DNA of 64,000 nucleotides from assembly GCF_900079775.1 (NCBI RefSeq), contig NZ_LT556036.1:133664-197663 (forward strand), in the 5' to 3' direction. Within the stretch, counting starts at the first letter, position 1; every line of letters begins with the position of its first letter. The DNA is from Leyella lascolaii. Lineage in GTDB: Bacteria; Bacteroidota; Bacteroidia; Bacteroidales; Bacteroidaceae. The translations under genes were made by a program, and so were the position numbers. Of this stretch, positions 36,368 to 45,567 are shown one piece after another. The notes beneath the pieces were generated by a model. The model was not told the origin of the DNA. It saw only the letters and a list, made by a program, of their open reading frames with translations, and ran no database searches.

Positions 36368-37336
36368 ATGCCCTCACTGAAAGAAATAAAAAACCGGATT
36401 GTTTCGGTAAATAGTACCCGAAAAATAACGAGTGCTATGAAGATGGTGGCTTCATCAAAACTTCATCATGCTCAGCAGATGATAGAGAACATGCTTCCCT
36501 ATGAGAATATGCTCGAGCGAATCCTGAAGACTTTTCTTGCATCTGAAGTTGACGCCCACACTATATTCAGTGAAGTTAGGGATGTGAAGAAAGTCGCTTT
36601 AGTCGTGTATTCATCAAACAGCAGCCTATGCGGCGGATACAACGCAAATGTCATAAAGATGATGTTCAGTGTTGCGGATGAGTACAGAAAGACCATAGGC
36701 AAGGATAATGTAATAATCTATCCTGTCGGCAGGAAAGTGGCGGAACAGGCAAAAAAGAATGGTTTCCTGTGTGCGGGAGATTATACGGAATTGGCTGAAA
36801 AACCTTCAATAGGGCAGTGCATAGATATTGCTACCGAACTGTGTGAGAAATATGCGGCAGGCGAGATAGATAAGGTTGAACTGATATACCATCATTTTAA
36901 AAGCGCAGGCTCTCAGATATTGCAGCGCAGGACGTTCCTTCCAATTGATTTGGATTATGATATCGGTGCTGACAATGACAGGGATTTGCGGCTTAAGTCG
37001 GTAACACCTGCCATGATGGAGTATTTGCGTAAAAAGGTAAAGGAGGATGCGGAGAAGAAGGAAAAATCAGTCCCGCTTAATGACAATTTTATCGTAGAGC
37101 CGGACATGAAAACAGTTTTGCATGCTTTGATACCCCGGTATGCCAACCTCATGATTTATACTGCGCTTTTGGACAGCAACGCTTCAGAGCACGCTGCAAG
37201 AATGGTTGCTATGCAGACTGCAACAGACAACGCTGATGAACTGTTGCGTGAGTTGAACTTGCAGTTCAACAAGAGCAGACAGCAAGCCATCACCAATGAA
37301 TTGCTTGATATTGTCGGCGGAAGCGTGAACAATTGA
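36368..37336 (+). CDS. atpG: F-type ATP synthase gamma subunit
   Basis: A 322-residue central-shaft subunit. The N-terminal helix MPSLKEIKNRIVSVNSTRKI, followed by TSAMKMVASSKL, and the C-terminal helix LNLQFNKSRQQAITNELLDI form the coiled-coil shaft. The globular part contains SSNSSLCGGYNANVIK. The frame is open to TTG 36362, but ATG 36368 gives the standard start. It is about 30 residues longer than the E. coli subunit, from the insert KVKEDAEKKEKSVPLND. Last gene of the operon, with a strong terminator 34 bases on. Confidence 0.96.
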   Translation: MPSLKEIKNRIVSVNSTRKITSAMKMVASSKLHHAQQMIENMLPYENMLERILKTFLASEVDAHTIFSEVRDVKKVALVVYSSNSSLCGGYNANVIKMMFSVADEYRKTIGKDNVIIYPVGRKVAEQAKKNGFLCAGDYTELAEKPSIGQCIDIATELCEKYAAGEIDKVELIYHHFKSAGSQILQRRTFLPIDLDYDIGADNDRDLRLKSVTPAMMEYLRKKVKEDAEKKEKSVPLNDNFIVEPDMKTVLHALIPRYANLMIYTALLDSNASEHAARMVAMQTATDNADELLRELNLQFNKSRQQAITNELLDIVGGSVNN

Positions 37337-37369
37337 TCGTCTGTGAGAACAAGACTCATATAACGTCAG

Positions 37370-37410
37370 CCCCGGAAGACATTAAAAGAACTTCCGGGGT
37401 TTGTTTTGTT
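37370..37410 (+). terminator. Terminator of the ATP synthase operon
   Basis: Perfect 9-bp stem CCCCGGAAG / CTTCCGGGG with a 12-base loop, then TTTGTTTTGTTTG. Confidence 0.92.
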
Positions 37411-38721
37411 TGTGTTTCTATAATGCTTGATGTCGCTATAAAACCTGTTCAGTTATCATATCTCCCGAACCACTTTTCATTCGGCTTATCGTCTCTTAAT
37501 TCCTCTCCCACACTGTTGCCATTATCTTGTCTCTCGCTTTCGCCCGATGTAGGCAGTCATATCTTCGAAATAATAGGAAGTCAATATGCCAGACAACAGT
37601 TCGGAACACTTAGAATGTATGAAGCTTGGCTCAGGTCTAAAGCATCACATTGTGCCTTCCGTGCGGATGAAGGAACATGGAGTTGTGGCATGGCTGTTAA
37701 AGGGGCAAAATGAGGATCAGAGGTTATGTGTGGAACAATATCAGGCAACATCATGCAACGCCGTCATCTGATATGTCCTTGATAGCCTTGAGGCGATAAA
37801 CATAGTGTGACGACAGCTCTGTCTGAAGTAAAAAATATTGACAAAATATTTTCATAAAACAGATGAGCTGGAGCAATGCATGCTCACTCTTCATGTAGTA
37901 TTGTTTTTCTGTAATTTCAACGCAGGTTATATATTCCGCTGTTTTTATCGTCCCAATGTCTTGAATTATGCTCTTTTTGCGAACAGAATGATTCAGCTAT
38001 CTCTGTAAGCGTACGATATGATTCCTCAGAATAGCCTTTATCATCGTTCAATACAGGCTTTTTCGAGAGCCAGAACAGGCTTTCCTGTGCGATGAAAAAG
38101 CCTTTTCCGTAATATAGGAAAACCTTTTTACAGACTTTGTATCTGCAATATGCTTATGTCCAATGGATTACGTTTTTGCTTCATTAGTCTGTGTACATGC
38201 CGGTGTTCGGTTGTCCGTTGTCTTTTGCACGATTCTCAGTCACTTGACGTTATCCGCATATTCCTCCTTATTCCACCATATTGCGCATGTTTGCGATTTG
38301 ATTCCGGTACATGGGATTTATCATCTCTTTATATCCGATTTTGAAATTCGCTTCCTCTTGTTTTGTGTTTGTGCCGTCGCAGTTTGAATCAAGAACATTA
38401 CCTGCGCTAATGCGCATTTATTACAGTCCGCCAAAAACTCTTTAATTCTTAATTTGTCATCATACCGCAAAAGTTGTCTTCTCACTTGTCTGCCGGTTCT
38501 CCACTTCTCTTCCGATATGCTGCCGCCATCTTTCCTTCCGCTCCTGTACGATGGTGTCCGCCATATCCATCGACAAAGACGCAAATCTATATGTATGATT
38601 GCGGCACGAAATACTAATGAAGTATGATGTCGTGATTTGGGTTAAATATAATTATGATTCAAGTTGAAAAACAAGTTTTGTGTCAGTCCGTGTCAATATA
38701 ATGGCTTTGTGAAAAAGACAA
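37411..38721. other. Long intergenic region with palindrome array C
   Basis: About 1.3 kb without a convincing gene. It has the 22-bp-period array at 38027-38131 and a -7-like box on the minus strand (38582-38589, TAgaTTTG) followed by a 36-codon frame at 38570-38460. No remnants of known transposase or phage genes were recognised. Confidence 0.6.
38027..38131. repeat. Palindrome array C: five 17-bp units at 22-bp period
   Basis: Units start at 38027, 38049, 38071, 38093 and 38115: CAGAATAGCCTTTATCA, CAATACAGGCTTTTTCG, CAGAACAGGCTTTCCTG, TGAAAAAGCCTTTTCCG and TAGGAAAACCTTTTTAC. Spacers are tcgtt, agagc, tgcga and taata. The central AAAGCCTTTT is best preserved in the fourth unit. Confidence 0.85.
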
Positions 38722-38760
38722 TAAAAAAACACTGAGCAGCTTGTTATCCTTGCTCAGTGT
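38722..38760 (-). terminator. Terminator of the tRNA-Ser/tRNA-Glu transcript
   Basis: On the minus strand a perfect 10-bp stem ACACTGAGCA / TGCTCAGTGT is followed by TTTTTTATT. It begins 7 bases after the tRNA-Glu 3' end. Confidence 0.92.
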
Positions 38761-38766
38761 TTTGTG

Positions 38767-38838
38767 TAGTGGATAGGGGAATCGAACCCCTATGCCAAGA
38801 TTGAGAATCTTGTATCCTAACCATTAGATGAATCCACC
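38767..38838 (-). tRNA. tRNA-Glu(CTC)
   Basis: A 72-base tRNA. The acceptor stem is GGTGGAT / ATCCACT with a terminal G-U pair and discriminator A. The anticodon stem-loop is CAAGA-TTCTCAA-TCTTG with anticodon CTC, and the T-arm is AGGGGTTCGATTCCCCT. CCA is not encoded. It follows tRNA-Ser(GCT) after 26 bases in the same transcript. Confidence 0.94.
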
Positions 38839-38864
38839 ATGTGCGTGCATTATTAAGAATAATG

Positions 38865-38952
38865 CGGAAGCTGGGGGATTCGAACCCCCGGTACGTTAAA
38901 CACGTACGGCAGTTTAGCAAACTGCTGGTTTCAGCCACTCACCCAAACTTCC
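38865..38952 (-). tRNA. tRNA-Ser(GCT)
   Basis: An 88-base class II tRNA. The acceptor stem is GGAAGTT / AGCTTCC with discriminator G. The anticodon stem-loop is GCAGT-TTGCTAA-ACTGC with anticodon GCT, followed by a long variable arm (CGTACGTG..ACGTACCG region) and the T-arm GGGGGTTCGAATCCCCC. CCA is not encoded. First tRNA of the pair. Confidence 0.96.
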
Positions 38953-39000
38953 ATACCGGTTAATTTCGAATCACCGAAGCACTAACTCTTTAATGCGGTG

Positions 39001-39031
39001 CAAAGGTACGCATTTTTTTTAAACCTACAAA
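39001..39031 (-). promoter_or_regulatory. Promoter of the tRNA-Ser/tRNA-Glu pair
   Basis: The minus strand reads TTTG (plus 39028-39031), 19-base spacer, TAccTTTG (plus 39001-39008): a perfect consensus, 48 bases upstream of the mature tRNA 5' end. Confidence 0.85.
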
Positions 39032-39989
39032 TTTTTAGCTCACTTTTTTCATCCTGTACGTAAAAAATCACTCATTTTACAGGTTCTGTCTTCAAATTCT
39101 ACTCATTTGCTTGTATATATTCCTATATATGTGTGTTTGCTTTCCAATCATCAATGTCAATATATTAATATGTATGTTCACCATTATTTGCATCAGAATG
39201 AATATTTATTATGTCTTGTTGTCATACAAACCGGTTTTCGTTTTTGTGAAAATTGTGGCGTACACCATCTATCAGAAGCGGAAAACAAGCCTACGTCAGC
39301 GACACGAGATGTCGGCGAAGAGTCAACAGGTATGTGAAAAAGAGACTTTGGCAGTGTGTTGACAGATTCGGATTTTAGTATGGATTTGGTATAATCAACA
39401 GAAAACACGTGTCTCGTGCGGTGTATTTAAGATATGTGGTTCATGTTTTGTTGTTGTGAGAATCGGATATATGGATTCTACCGCTTTTAAAAAGTTGTGC
39501 CTTTTCTTGAATACTACACCATATAAGTAGCTGTTCAAAATTAACCGATATTATACATCTTCTAAGATGTATATATCTCTTTGCCATCATATTGTACGTT
39601 CTTTGGATAAGGCAAGCTGCACTCAGCAAAGCAAGTGCAAGCTCGCTTTGCTCTCGATTGCATAGCCTTTAGGGCTTCATCCCAAAGTCTCATCGGTCGT
39701 GTAGCCCGCTACACTCAGTCTTCGGACTTTGAAATGCAGCTCCTGAATAACACACAATATGATTGCAATTAATTTAGAACATCTACTTATAAATAAGGGA
39801 ATATTATAATTGTTGTTGATGTCTGTGAGGGGTCAGTTACGTTCATGCATCTTTCTCGGACATTTGCGTTCTTTTCACGATTTGGTTGTTTTAAACACAT
39901 TATGATTAATCAGTATAGTTGCATATATGTAACTATAAGTTCCTTAGTAAGTTAATTATGTTAAAACAGATATAATATATTAACTTTAA
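39032..39989. other. Intergenic region between tRNA promoter and rprX
   Basis: AT-rich, no convincing gene. It includes a reverse copy of the dispersed repeat (39602-39662) followed by GTGTAGCCCGCTACAC, a palindrome at 39699-39714. Confidence 0.6.
39602..39662. repeat. Dispersed 65-bp repeat family, reverse copy
   Basis: Its reverse complement reads GCAATCGAGAGCAAAGCGAG, then CTTGCACTT and GAGTGCAGCTTGCCTTATCC. This aligns position by position with the 18701-18866 unit (GCAATCGAGTGCAATGAGAA and so on). Differences lie mainly in the palindromic centre. Confidence 0.75.
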
Positions 39990-40022
39990 ATTGTTAATGG
40001 ATTAAGGATTGATATATCTTTG
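39990..40022 (+). promoter_or_regulatory. Promoter of rprX-rprY
   Basis: ATTG (39990-39993), 21-base spacer, TATCTTTG (40015-40022). The -7 box ends 5 bases before the rprX ATG, so the message would be leaderless or nearly so. Confidence 0.65.
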
Positions 40023-40027
40023 CGAAT

Positions 40028-41587
40028 ATGAAAAAGAGTACGATTTGGATTATTGCAATCATAATGGGCTTCTCTTTTCTTGCGCTACTGTACATGCAGC
40101 TGAATTATATTCAGGAAATGGTGGACATGAAGAAAGAACAGTTTGACGAGTCTGTCAACAGAGCCCTATATCAGGCTTCAAGAAATCTGGAGCTCAATGA
40201 AACTCTCAGATACCTTGAAAAAGACGTGAACGAAACAGAACGACGTGCTTTCAGACGCGATTCTGTAGGAACACGTTCGTTGCGCCCCGATGGAACCATA
40301 CAGCAGTCACATCAATATTATGTTACAGGAAAGGACGGTACAATATACTCTTCATTTGAGCTGAAGACCATAACCGTAAAACCGTCGCATATGCCTAAAG
40401 GCATGATACTGAACAGTGATAAAAGCACTCTCTCTGAAGCGACAAAATCGCTGCAGGAGATAGTAAAAAACAGGTATATATATCAAAAGGCACTGTTGGA
40501 TGAGGTGGTTTATTCCATACTATATTCAGCATCGGAAAAGCCGCTCAACGAGCGCATCAATTTCAAACTGCTTGATCAGGATTTGAAGGCGGAACTGATG
40601 AATAACGGAATAAATATTCCATATCATTTCACTGTCTCCACGCAAGACGGAAGAGAGGTGTACCGTTGTCCTGATTATACTGACGAAGGTGAGGAATATT
40701 CTTATTCACAGCTATTGTTCAGAAATGACCCACAAGCCAAAATGGGCGTGGTGAAGATACATTTCCCTGATATGGATTCATATATATTCTCTTCTGTGAG
40801 ATTCATGATTCCGTCAATTGCATTCACGATGGTGCTTATAATCACATTTATTTTCACCATAGTCATTATCTTCCGTCAGAAGAGATACACAGAGATAAAG
40901 AACGACTTCATAAACAACATGACGCATGAACTGAAGACTCCTATAGCCAGTATCTCTCTTGCCGCACAGATGCTTAACGACGAGTCTGTGACAAAGAGTC
41001 CTACAATGATGCAACATCTGGGAGGTGTGATAAACGATGAGTCAAAGCGTCTCAGGTTTCTTGTAGAGAAAGTGTTGCAGATGTCAATGTTCGACAGAAA
41101 GAAGGCGGTGTTCAAGAAAAAGAAACTCAATCTGAATGAAATGGTGGAGAACATTACGCATTCGTTCACGTTGAGAGTGGAACATACAGGCGGCAAGATA
41201 TATACGGACATAAAGGCAGACCGCCCCGCAATATATGTTGATGAGGTGCACTTCCAGAATGTCATAAACAATCTGCTGGACAATGCGGTGAAATACCGCA
41301 AGCCTGACCAGCCGATAAACATATACATAAAAACATGGAACGATGATGAGCATCTGTATCTTTCAATAAAGGATACCGGCTTGGGACTGAAAAAGGAGAA
41401 TCTGAAAAAGATATTCGATAAGTTCTACAGGGTTCACACAGGAAATGTGCACGATGTAAAGGGATTCGGCTTGGGTCTTGCCTATGTCAAGAAAATAGTG
41501 ATGCTGCATAACGGTGACATCTCTGTAGACAGCGAATTTGGAAAAGGAACAAAATTCACAATTAAATTACCAATTATAAAAAGCTAA
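40028..41587 (+). CDS. rprX: Sensor histidine kinase, RprX-like
   Basis: A 519-residue membrane sensor kinase. Helix 1 (about 5-25) and helix 2 (about 260-283) flank a 230-residue periplasmic sensor region. The phosphorylated histidine is His300 in NNMTHELKTPIASISLAAQM, followed by an ATPase domain with the N box NNLLDNAVKY, DTGLGLKKENLKKIFDKFYR (G1/F) and GFGLGLAYVKKIV (G2). Layout, length and pairing match RprX of Bacteroides fragilis, linked there to tetracycline response and redox signals. The rprY-type regulator follows after 5 bases. The signal sensed cannot be read from sequence. Confidence 0.9.
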   Translation: MKKSTIWIIAIIMGFSFLALLYMQLNYIQEMVDMKKEQFDESVNRALYQASRNLELNETLRYLEKDVNETERRAFRRDSVGTRSLRPDGTIQQSHQYYVTGKDGTIYSSFELKTITVKPSHMPKGMILNSDKSTLSEATKSLQEIVKNRYIYQKALLDEVVYSILYSASEKPLNERINFKLLDQDLKAELMNNGINIPYHFTVSTQDGREVYRCPDYTDEGEEYSYSQLLFRNDPQAKMGVVKIHFPDMDSYIFSSVRFMIPSIAFTMVLIITFIFTIVIIFRQKRYTEIKNDFINNMTHELKTPIASISLAAQMLNDESVTKSPTMMQHLGGVINDESKRLRFLVEKVLQMSMFDRKKAVFKKKKLNLNEMVENITHSFTLRVEHTGGKIYTDIKADRPAIYVDEVHFQNVINNLLDNAVKYRKPDQPINIYIKTWNDDEHLYLSIKDTGLGLKKENLKKIFDKFYRVHTGNVHDVKGFGLGLAYVKKIVMLHNGDISVDSEFGKGTKFTIKLPIIKS

Positions 41588-41592
41588 ATATT

Positions 41593-42288
41593 ATGGACGA
41601 GAAACTTAAAATCTTATTGTGCGAAGACGACGAAAATTTGGGTATGCTTCTTCGTGAGTACCTGCAGGCTAAAGGATATATGGCAGAGTTGTGCCCCGAC
41701 GGTGAGGCAGGATATAAGGCCTTCATGAAAACAAAGTTTGATATATGTGTCCTTGACGTTATGATGCCTAAAAAAGACGGTTTCACCCTTGCGCAGGAGA
41801 TTCGTCAGGCAAACGCTGAGATTCCAATCATCTTCCTTACAGCCAAAACACTTAAAGAAGACATCTTGGAAGGTTTCAAAATCGGTGCTGATGACTATAT
41901 CTCAAAACCTTTCTCTATGGAGGAACTCGTATTCAGAATTGAGGCAATATTGCGCCGTGTGCGTGGAAAGAAAAACAAGGAAAGTACGATTTACCATATC
42001 GGACAGTTTACTTTCGACACACAAAAACAGTTGCTGACAATAGGAGAAAAGCAGACAAAGCTGACAACAAAGGAGAATGAGCTGCTTGCTTTGCTGTGCA
42101 GCCATGCAAATGAAATACTCCAGCGTGATTTCGCGTTAAAGACAATATGGATTGATGACAATTATTTCAATGCGCGGTCCATGGATGTCTATATAACAAA
42201 GTTGCGCAAGCATCTTAAGGATGATGACCAGATCGAGATTATAAACATTCACGGAAAAGGATATAAGCTTATCACTCCGGAAGAATAA
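41593..42288 (+). CDS. rprY: OmpR-family response regulator, RprY-like
   Basis: A 231-residue response regulator. The receiver domain has the acidic triad start LLCEDDENLG (Glu11-Asp12-Asp13), the phosphorylated Asp55 in CVLDVMMPKKDG, the switch FLTAKT and the YISKPFSMEEL lysine. The C-terminal winged helix of the OmpR type ends with SMDVYITKLRKHLKDD and IHGKGYKLITPE. It should be phosphorylated by the kinase encoded 5 bases upstream and bind promoters as a dimer. The symbol follows the B. fragilis pair. Confidence 0.92.
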   Translation: MDEKLKILLCEDDENLGMLLREYLQAKGYMAELCPDGEAGYKAFMKTKFDICVLDVMMPKKDGFTLAQEIRQANAEIPIIFLTAKTLKEDILEGFKIGADDYISKPFSMEELVFRIEAILRRVRGKKNKESTIYHIGQFTFDTQKQLLTIGEKQTKLTTKENELLALLCSHANEILQRDFALKTIWIDDNYFNARSMDVYITKLRKHLKDDDQIEIINIHGKGYKLITPEE

Positions 42289-42611
42289 AACCGGCAGCGC
42301 GGTGATTTACCGGGCATGTCATGCAGACTTCATCTGTATTCCGTGCTGCTGTCACACACAGATTGTTCCGATGTTTTATTGGAGATGGTAGCGTGTTGCA
42401 TCATGATAAAGCTGGAAACATAATGGCGACAGTAGTGCGGAACAGGGATGAAGAGACGGTAGTCTGGTCAAAATACAGTTTTGGCAGTCTGATGTGATTG
42501 GCTTTTATTATTCTTTCTTCCAAACTGACATTTATCAGGTCTGCCGTAAGACTGTATATAAATATATAATGTTATTATTGGTGTCTGCTAAAACTGTCAG
42601 ACCCAAAAAAA
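42289..42611. other. Intergenic region between rprY and fbp
   Basis: Convergent intergenic region with no gene-like frame. No repeat family member was found. Confidence 0.5.
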
Positions 42612-42660
42612 ATTAAGGCTGAATTCCGGACAAGGAATTCAGCCTGTTTAGTTGCCTTTG
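42612..42660. terminator. Terminator between convergent rprY and fbp
   Basis: Perfect 11-bp stem GGCTGAATTCC / GGAATTCAGCC (42617-42627 and 42634-42644). On the minus strand it is followed by TTAATTTTTTTTGGG, a strong terminator for fbp. On the plus strand the tail is weaker (TGTTTAGTTG). Confidence 0.85.
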
Positions 42661-42760
42661 TTTCTGTATAAATATAAATACATAAACTATAGCTTAGGCG
42701 CATTCAGATAATCGACTCTATAAAGATACCGCTGTTTTTTGTTTTAGCGGACACCAATAA

Positions 42761-44755
42761 TCATTTATTTCTTATGTTTTCTTTTATCAGTCCGTGCCTG
42801 TATGCGTATAGTAGTTTTTCAAGGTCACGTATCTGTTTGTTCAGTTCTACACCAATATCGGTATCCGCAACCAACATCCTATGTGATGACATCTCTACAA
42901 TCTGAGTTGTACCTTTTATGTCAGTACACTGTTGTATTGCATCAGTAGTGCTTGTAAATGGCTCGTGCTGCACCAGTTGGAAGCCACGGCTGTGATATAT
43001 AAGTGTGTATCCGGCAATACCGGTTTCTTTGTGGTAAGCCTGTGCGAAGCCTCCGTCAATCACCATCAGCTTTCCATTGGCTTTTATCGGGGTCTCTCCG
43101 CTTCTGACGTGTACAGGCACATGTCCGTTTATTATATGACGGTTGTCTCCTTTTATGTTGAACGCATCCATAATCCGATCGACAACTTCTTCGTTGTCTC
43201 TGAATTTGAAATAATTGCCTTTTTCCTCATGGTGGGTTTCCTTGTCTTCAATAAAGTACCTTTCGAATGTCGCCATTTTCGACTTGTCGAAGAGTGGGCT
43301 TTCCGGACCGCACCAAAGATAAAGGAAGTAGTCTATGGCATATGCCTTATCGTCAGGAATGGAGTCTTCCTGAAATGCAGTTCTGATCATCATTCCTATA
43401 TTATAGAACAGATCGCGTCCGGAAAATCTATATCCAGGTTTTATTTCCACTTCCTTTAGCGTTCCATTTTTATCAAGAGGAATGGAAGCATGAAATAATA
43501 AGTTGTTGTTGTAGACAGAATACATGCATCCGTGCTGCAACATAAGTCGTATGTGCTTGTGGAGTTTCTCACTGACCTGGAATGAATGGCATATCTTTTC
43601 CATCAGTGAAGCCTCTTCCTCTGTAAGCCTGTAAGGACACGACGGGTCTATTGTAGGGAAATGGTTGCTTTTCAGATTATATTCTTTGCCGTCTATAGTC
43701 ACGGTTCCTTTCTCATAATTGATTTTTGAGAGAAGGATTCTATCCGACATGTTCCATTCCGGATGACGATTATATATGGCAGCCTCCTCTTTAAACTGGA
43801 TTATTGTAATGGCTTTATGCATAAGAGCTGCAAGACGACGTGATTTGTCATCCATGCCTTTGGTGGTTCCATACAGCTTTGGTATAAATTCATCACATGG
43901 GTCGTCCTGATATGTGTCCATGGCAAATGTTGCTAACGGAAGCAGGTTTATGCCATATCCGTCTTCAAGGGTTGTCATGTTGGCATACCGTAACGAGAGT
44001 CTGATGACATTGCATATGCATGCCTTATTCCCGGCAAGTGCTCCCATCCAAAGGATGTCATGATTGCCCCACTGTATGTCCCAACTGTGATAAACTGAAA
44101 GATTGTCCATTATGATATGAGCTCCGGGACCGCGGTCGTAGATGTCTCCAAGGATATGCAGCTGGTCAATGGCAAGTCTTTGTATGACATTGGAGATTGC
44201 TATAATAAAGTCGTCGGCTCTGCCTGTGGATATGATTGTATCAATAATGACATTCACATATGCTGCTTTATCCACATCGTCTGTACGCTCGTGCAACAAT
44301 TCTTGTATAATATAGCTGAAATCCGCAGGCAACGCCTTGCGAACTTTAGAACGTGTATATTTGCTGGACACAAGTCTGCATATGGACACAAGCTGGTGTA
44401 TAGTTATGTGATACCAGTCGTTTATATCTCTTTCTGATGCTTTTATTAACTCTAATTTCTGGTCGGGATAGTAGATTAAAGTACACAGTTCCCGTTTGTC
44501 AGACTCTCGCATTGTGTTTCCGAATATCTCATTGACTTTGCGTTGGATATTTCCGGATGCGTTCTTTAATACGTGAAGAAATGCCTCGTGCTCACCGTGT
44601 ATGTCTGCCATAAAGTGTTCGGTGCCTTTGGGTAAATGAAGTATAGCCTGCAGGTTTATTATCTCAGTGCTTGCCTCAGAAATATTAGGGAATGACTGTG
44701 ATAGCAGTTGCAGATACTTCATGTCATATGAATGCATATATTGTTCGGTTTCCAT
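42761..44755 (-). CDS. fbp: Class III fructose-1,6-bisphosphatase
   Basis: A 664-residue FBPase of the Bacillus/Bacteroides type, built on a metallophosphoesterase fold and unrelated to E. coli Fbp. The metal-binding motifs are MADIHGEHEAF, LGDIYDRGPGAHII and WGNHDILWMGA; later HIINGHVPVHVRSGETPIKA supplies the remaining His. It removes phosphate from fructose-1,6-bisphosphate in gluconeogenesis. The frame is open to TTG 44767, but ATG 44755 (METEQYMHSYDMKYLQ) avoids overlapping the gene upstream, whose stop is 8 bases before. It ends the long minus-strand operon that starts with hisH. Confidence 0.95.
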   Translation of the reverse strand: METEQYMHSYDMKYLQLLSQSFPNISEASTEIINLQAILHLPKGTEHFMADIHGEHEAFLHVLKNASGNIQRKVNEIFGNTMRESDKRELCTLIYYPDQKLELIKASERDINDWYHITIHQLVSICRLVSSKYTRSKVRKALPADFSYIIQELLHERTDDVDKAAYVNVIIDTIISTGRADDFIIAISNVIQRLAIDQLHILGDIYDRGPGAHIIMDNLSVYHSWDIQWGNHDILWMGALAGNKACICNVIRLSLRYANMTTLEDGYGINLLPLATFAMDTYQDDPCDEFIPKLYGTTKGMDDKSRRLAALMHKAITIIQFKEEAAIYNRHPEWNMSDRILLSKINYEKGTVTIDGKEYNLKSNHFPTIDPSCPYRLTEEEASLMEKICHSFQVSEKLHKHIRLMLQHGCMYSVYNNNLLFHASIPLDKNGTLKEVEIKPGYRFSGRDLFYNIGMMIRTAFQEDSIPDDKAYAIDYFLYLWCGPESPLFDKSKMATFERYFIEDKETHHEEKGNYFKFRDNEEVVDRIMDAFNIKGDNRHIINGHVPVHVRSGETPIKANGKLMVIDGGFAQAYHKETGIAGYTLIYHSRGFQLVQHEPFTSTTDAIQQCTDIKGTTQIVEMSSHRMLVADTDIGVELNKQIRDLEKLLYAYRHGLIKENIRNK

Positions 44756-44763
44756 AATATTAT

Positions 44764-45567
44764 TCAACTTTGTATTATTCTATTTAATATTGTTTCTGAT
44801 AATCTGTTGTTTGCACTTTGTATCGGCATAAAGCCTTCCGTGAGACTCGCTTTCTCGTGCATGACGTACAATAATGAAGAAACAAAATCATATATCTCAA
44901 GCTTTTTTATCAGTTTCTCCATTTCGTCTTCGTCGTATTGCTGTGTTGTCATCATGGATGCGGTGTCCTTAAGAGTCTCTATCGGTATATATCCTTTGTT
45001 TAAAAGGTATCTTATATATAGAAACCTTGAGCATATTGCGGATATATTATCTTCTTTTGAATACAGTACCTTTATTTTGTTTTTTATTCTCTCCTTTTTC
45101 CATGTATCATGATTACTTATAACGCTATTGTACATTTCTGTCATTTGCAATATCATTTTATTTATGTCAGTCGTTGTGGAGACAGAAGGGTTTGAGATAA
45201 AATATATTTTATTGTGAGGGCATAAGGACTGCGTCATTTCCTTTTCCAGCGGACCGAATACATGGACGGCAGATACATATCGGACAATCTTTTTTATCAT
45301 TATCTTCTGATGTTGTCGTGTTTTGCTTGAAAAGAAACTGAGTCCTGCATGTGACGTGAAGATTACAGGAGTTTCGCTATGAATGATCTTTTTTATCTGT
45401 CTTATTGTATGGATATCCCAATCTCCGCATATATGAACAAGATCAGGTGCTTTGTCTACCATCTCTATATTGTCATATTTACATATGTGTTCTTCCAATA
45501 ATGTCATGAAGCGGACATTGACATCATTTGTATCATACCGGCATGAAACGATGTATTGTATTCTCAT
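44764..45567 (-). CDS. Unknown protein with partial GT-B-like fold
   Basis: A 267-residue protein without a firm family. The first half resembles the acceptor domain of GT-B glycosyltransferases (PDLVHICGDWDIHTIRQIKK, PVIFTSHAGLSFF, VSAVHVFGPLEKEMTQSLC, then YFISNPSV). The donor-binding second domain of such enzymes is missing and is replaced by a helical tail of about 130 residues (ILQMTEMYNSVISNHDTWKK onward). It may be a degenerate or regulatory relative. It overlaps the family 2 gene upstream by 4 bases and fbp follows closely, so it belongs to the operon. Confidence 0.6.
   Translation of the reverse strand: MRIQYIVSCRYDTNDVNVRFMTLLEEHICKYDNIEMVDKAPDLVHICGDWDIHTIRQIKKIIHSETPVIFTSHAGLSFFSSKTRQHQKIMIKKIVRYVSAVHVFGPLEKEMTQSLCPHNKIYFISNPSVSTTTDINKMILQMTEMYNSVISNHDTWKKERIKNKIKVLYSKEDNISAICSRFLYIRYLLNKGYIPIETLKDTASMMTTQQYDEDEMEKLIKKLEIYDFVSSLLYVMHEKASLTEGFMPIQSANNRLSETILNRIIQS

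Noticed and set aside
38744-38938. 64-codon frame on the minus strand
   Set aside because: It is a translation of the tRNA-Glu and tRNA-Ser genes.
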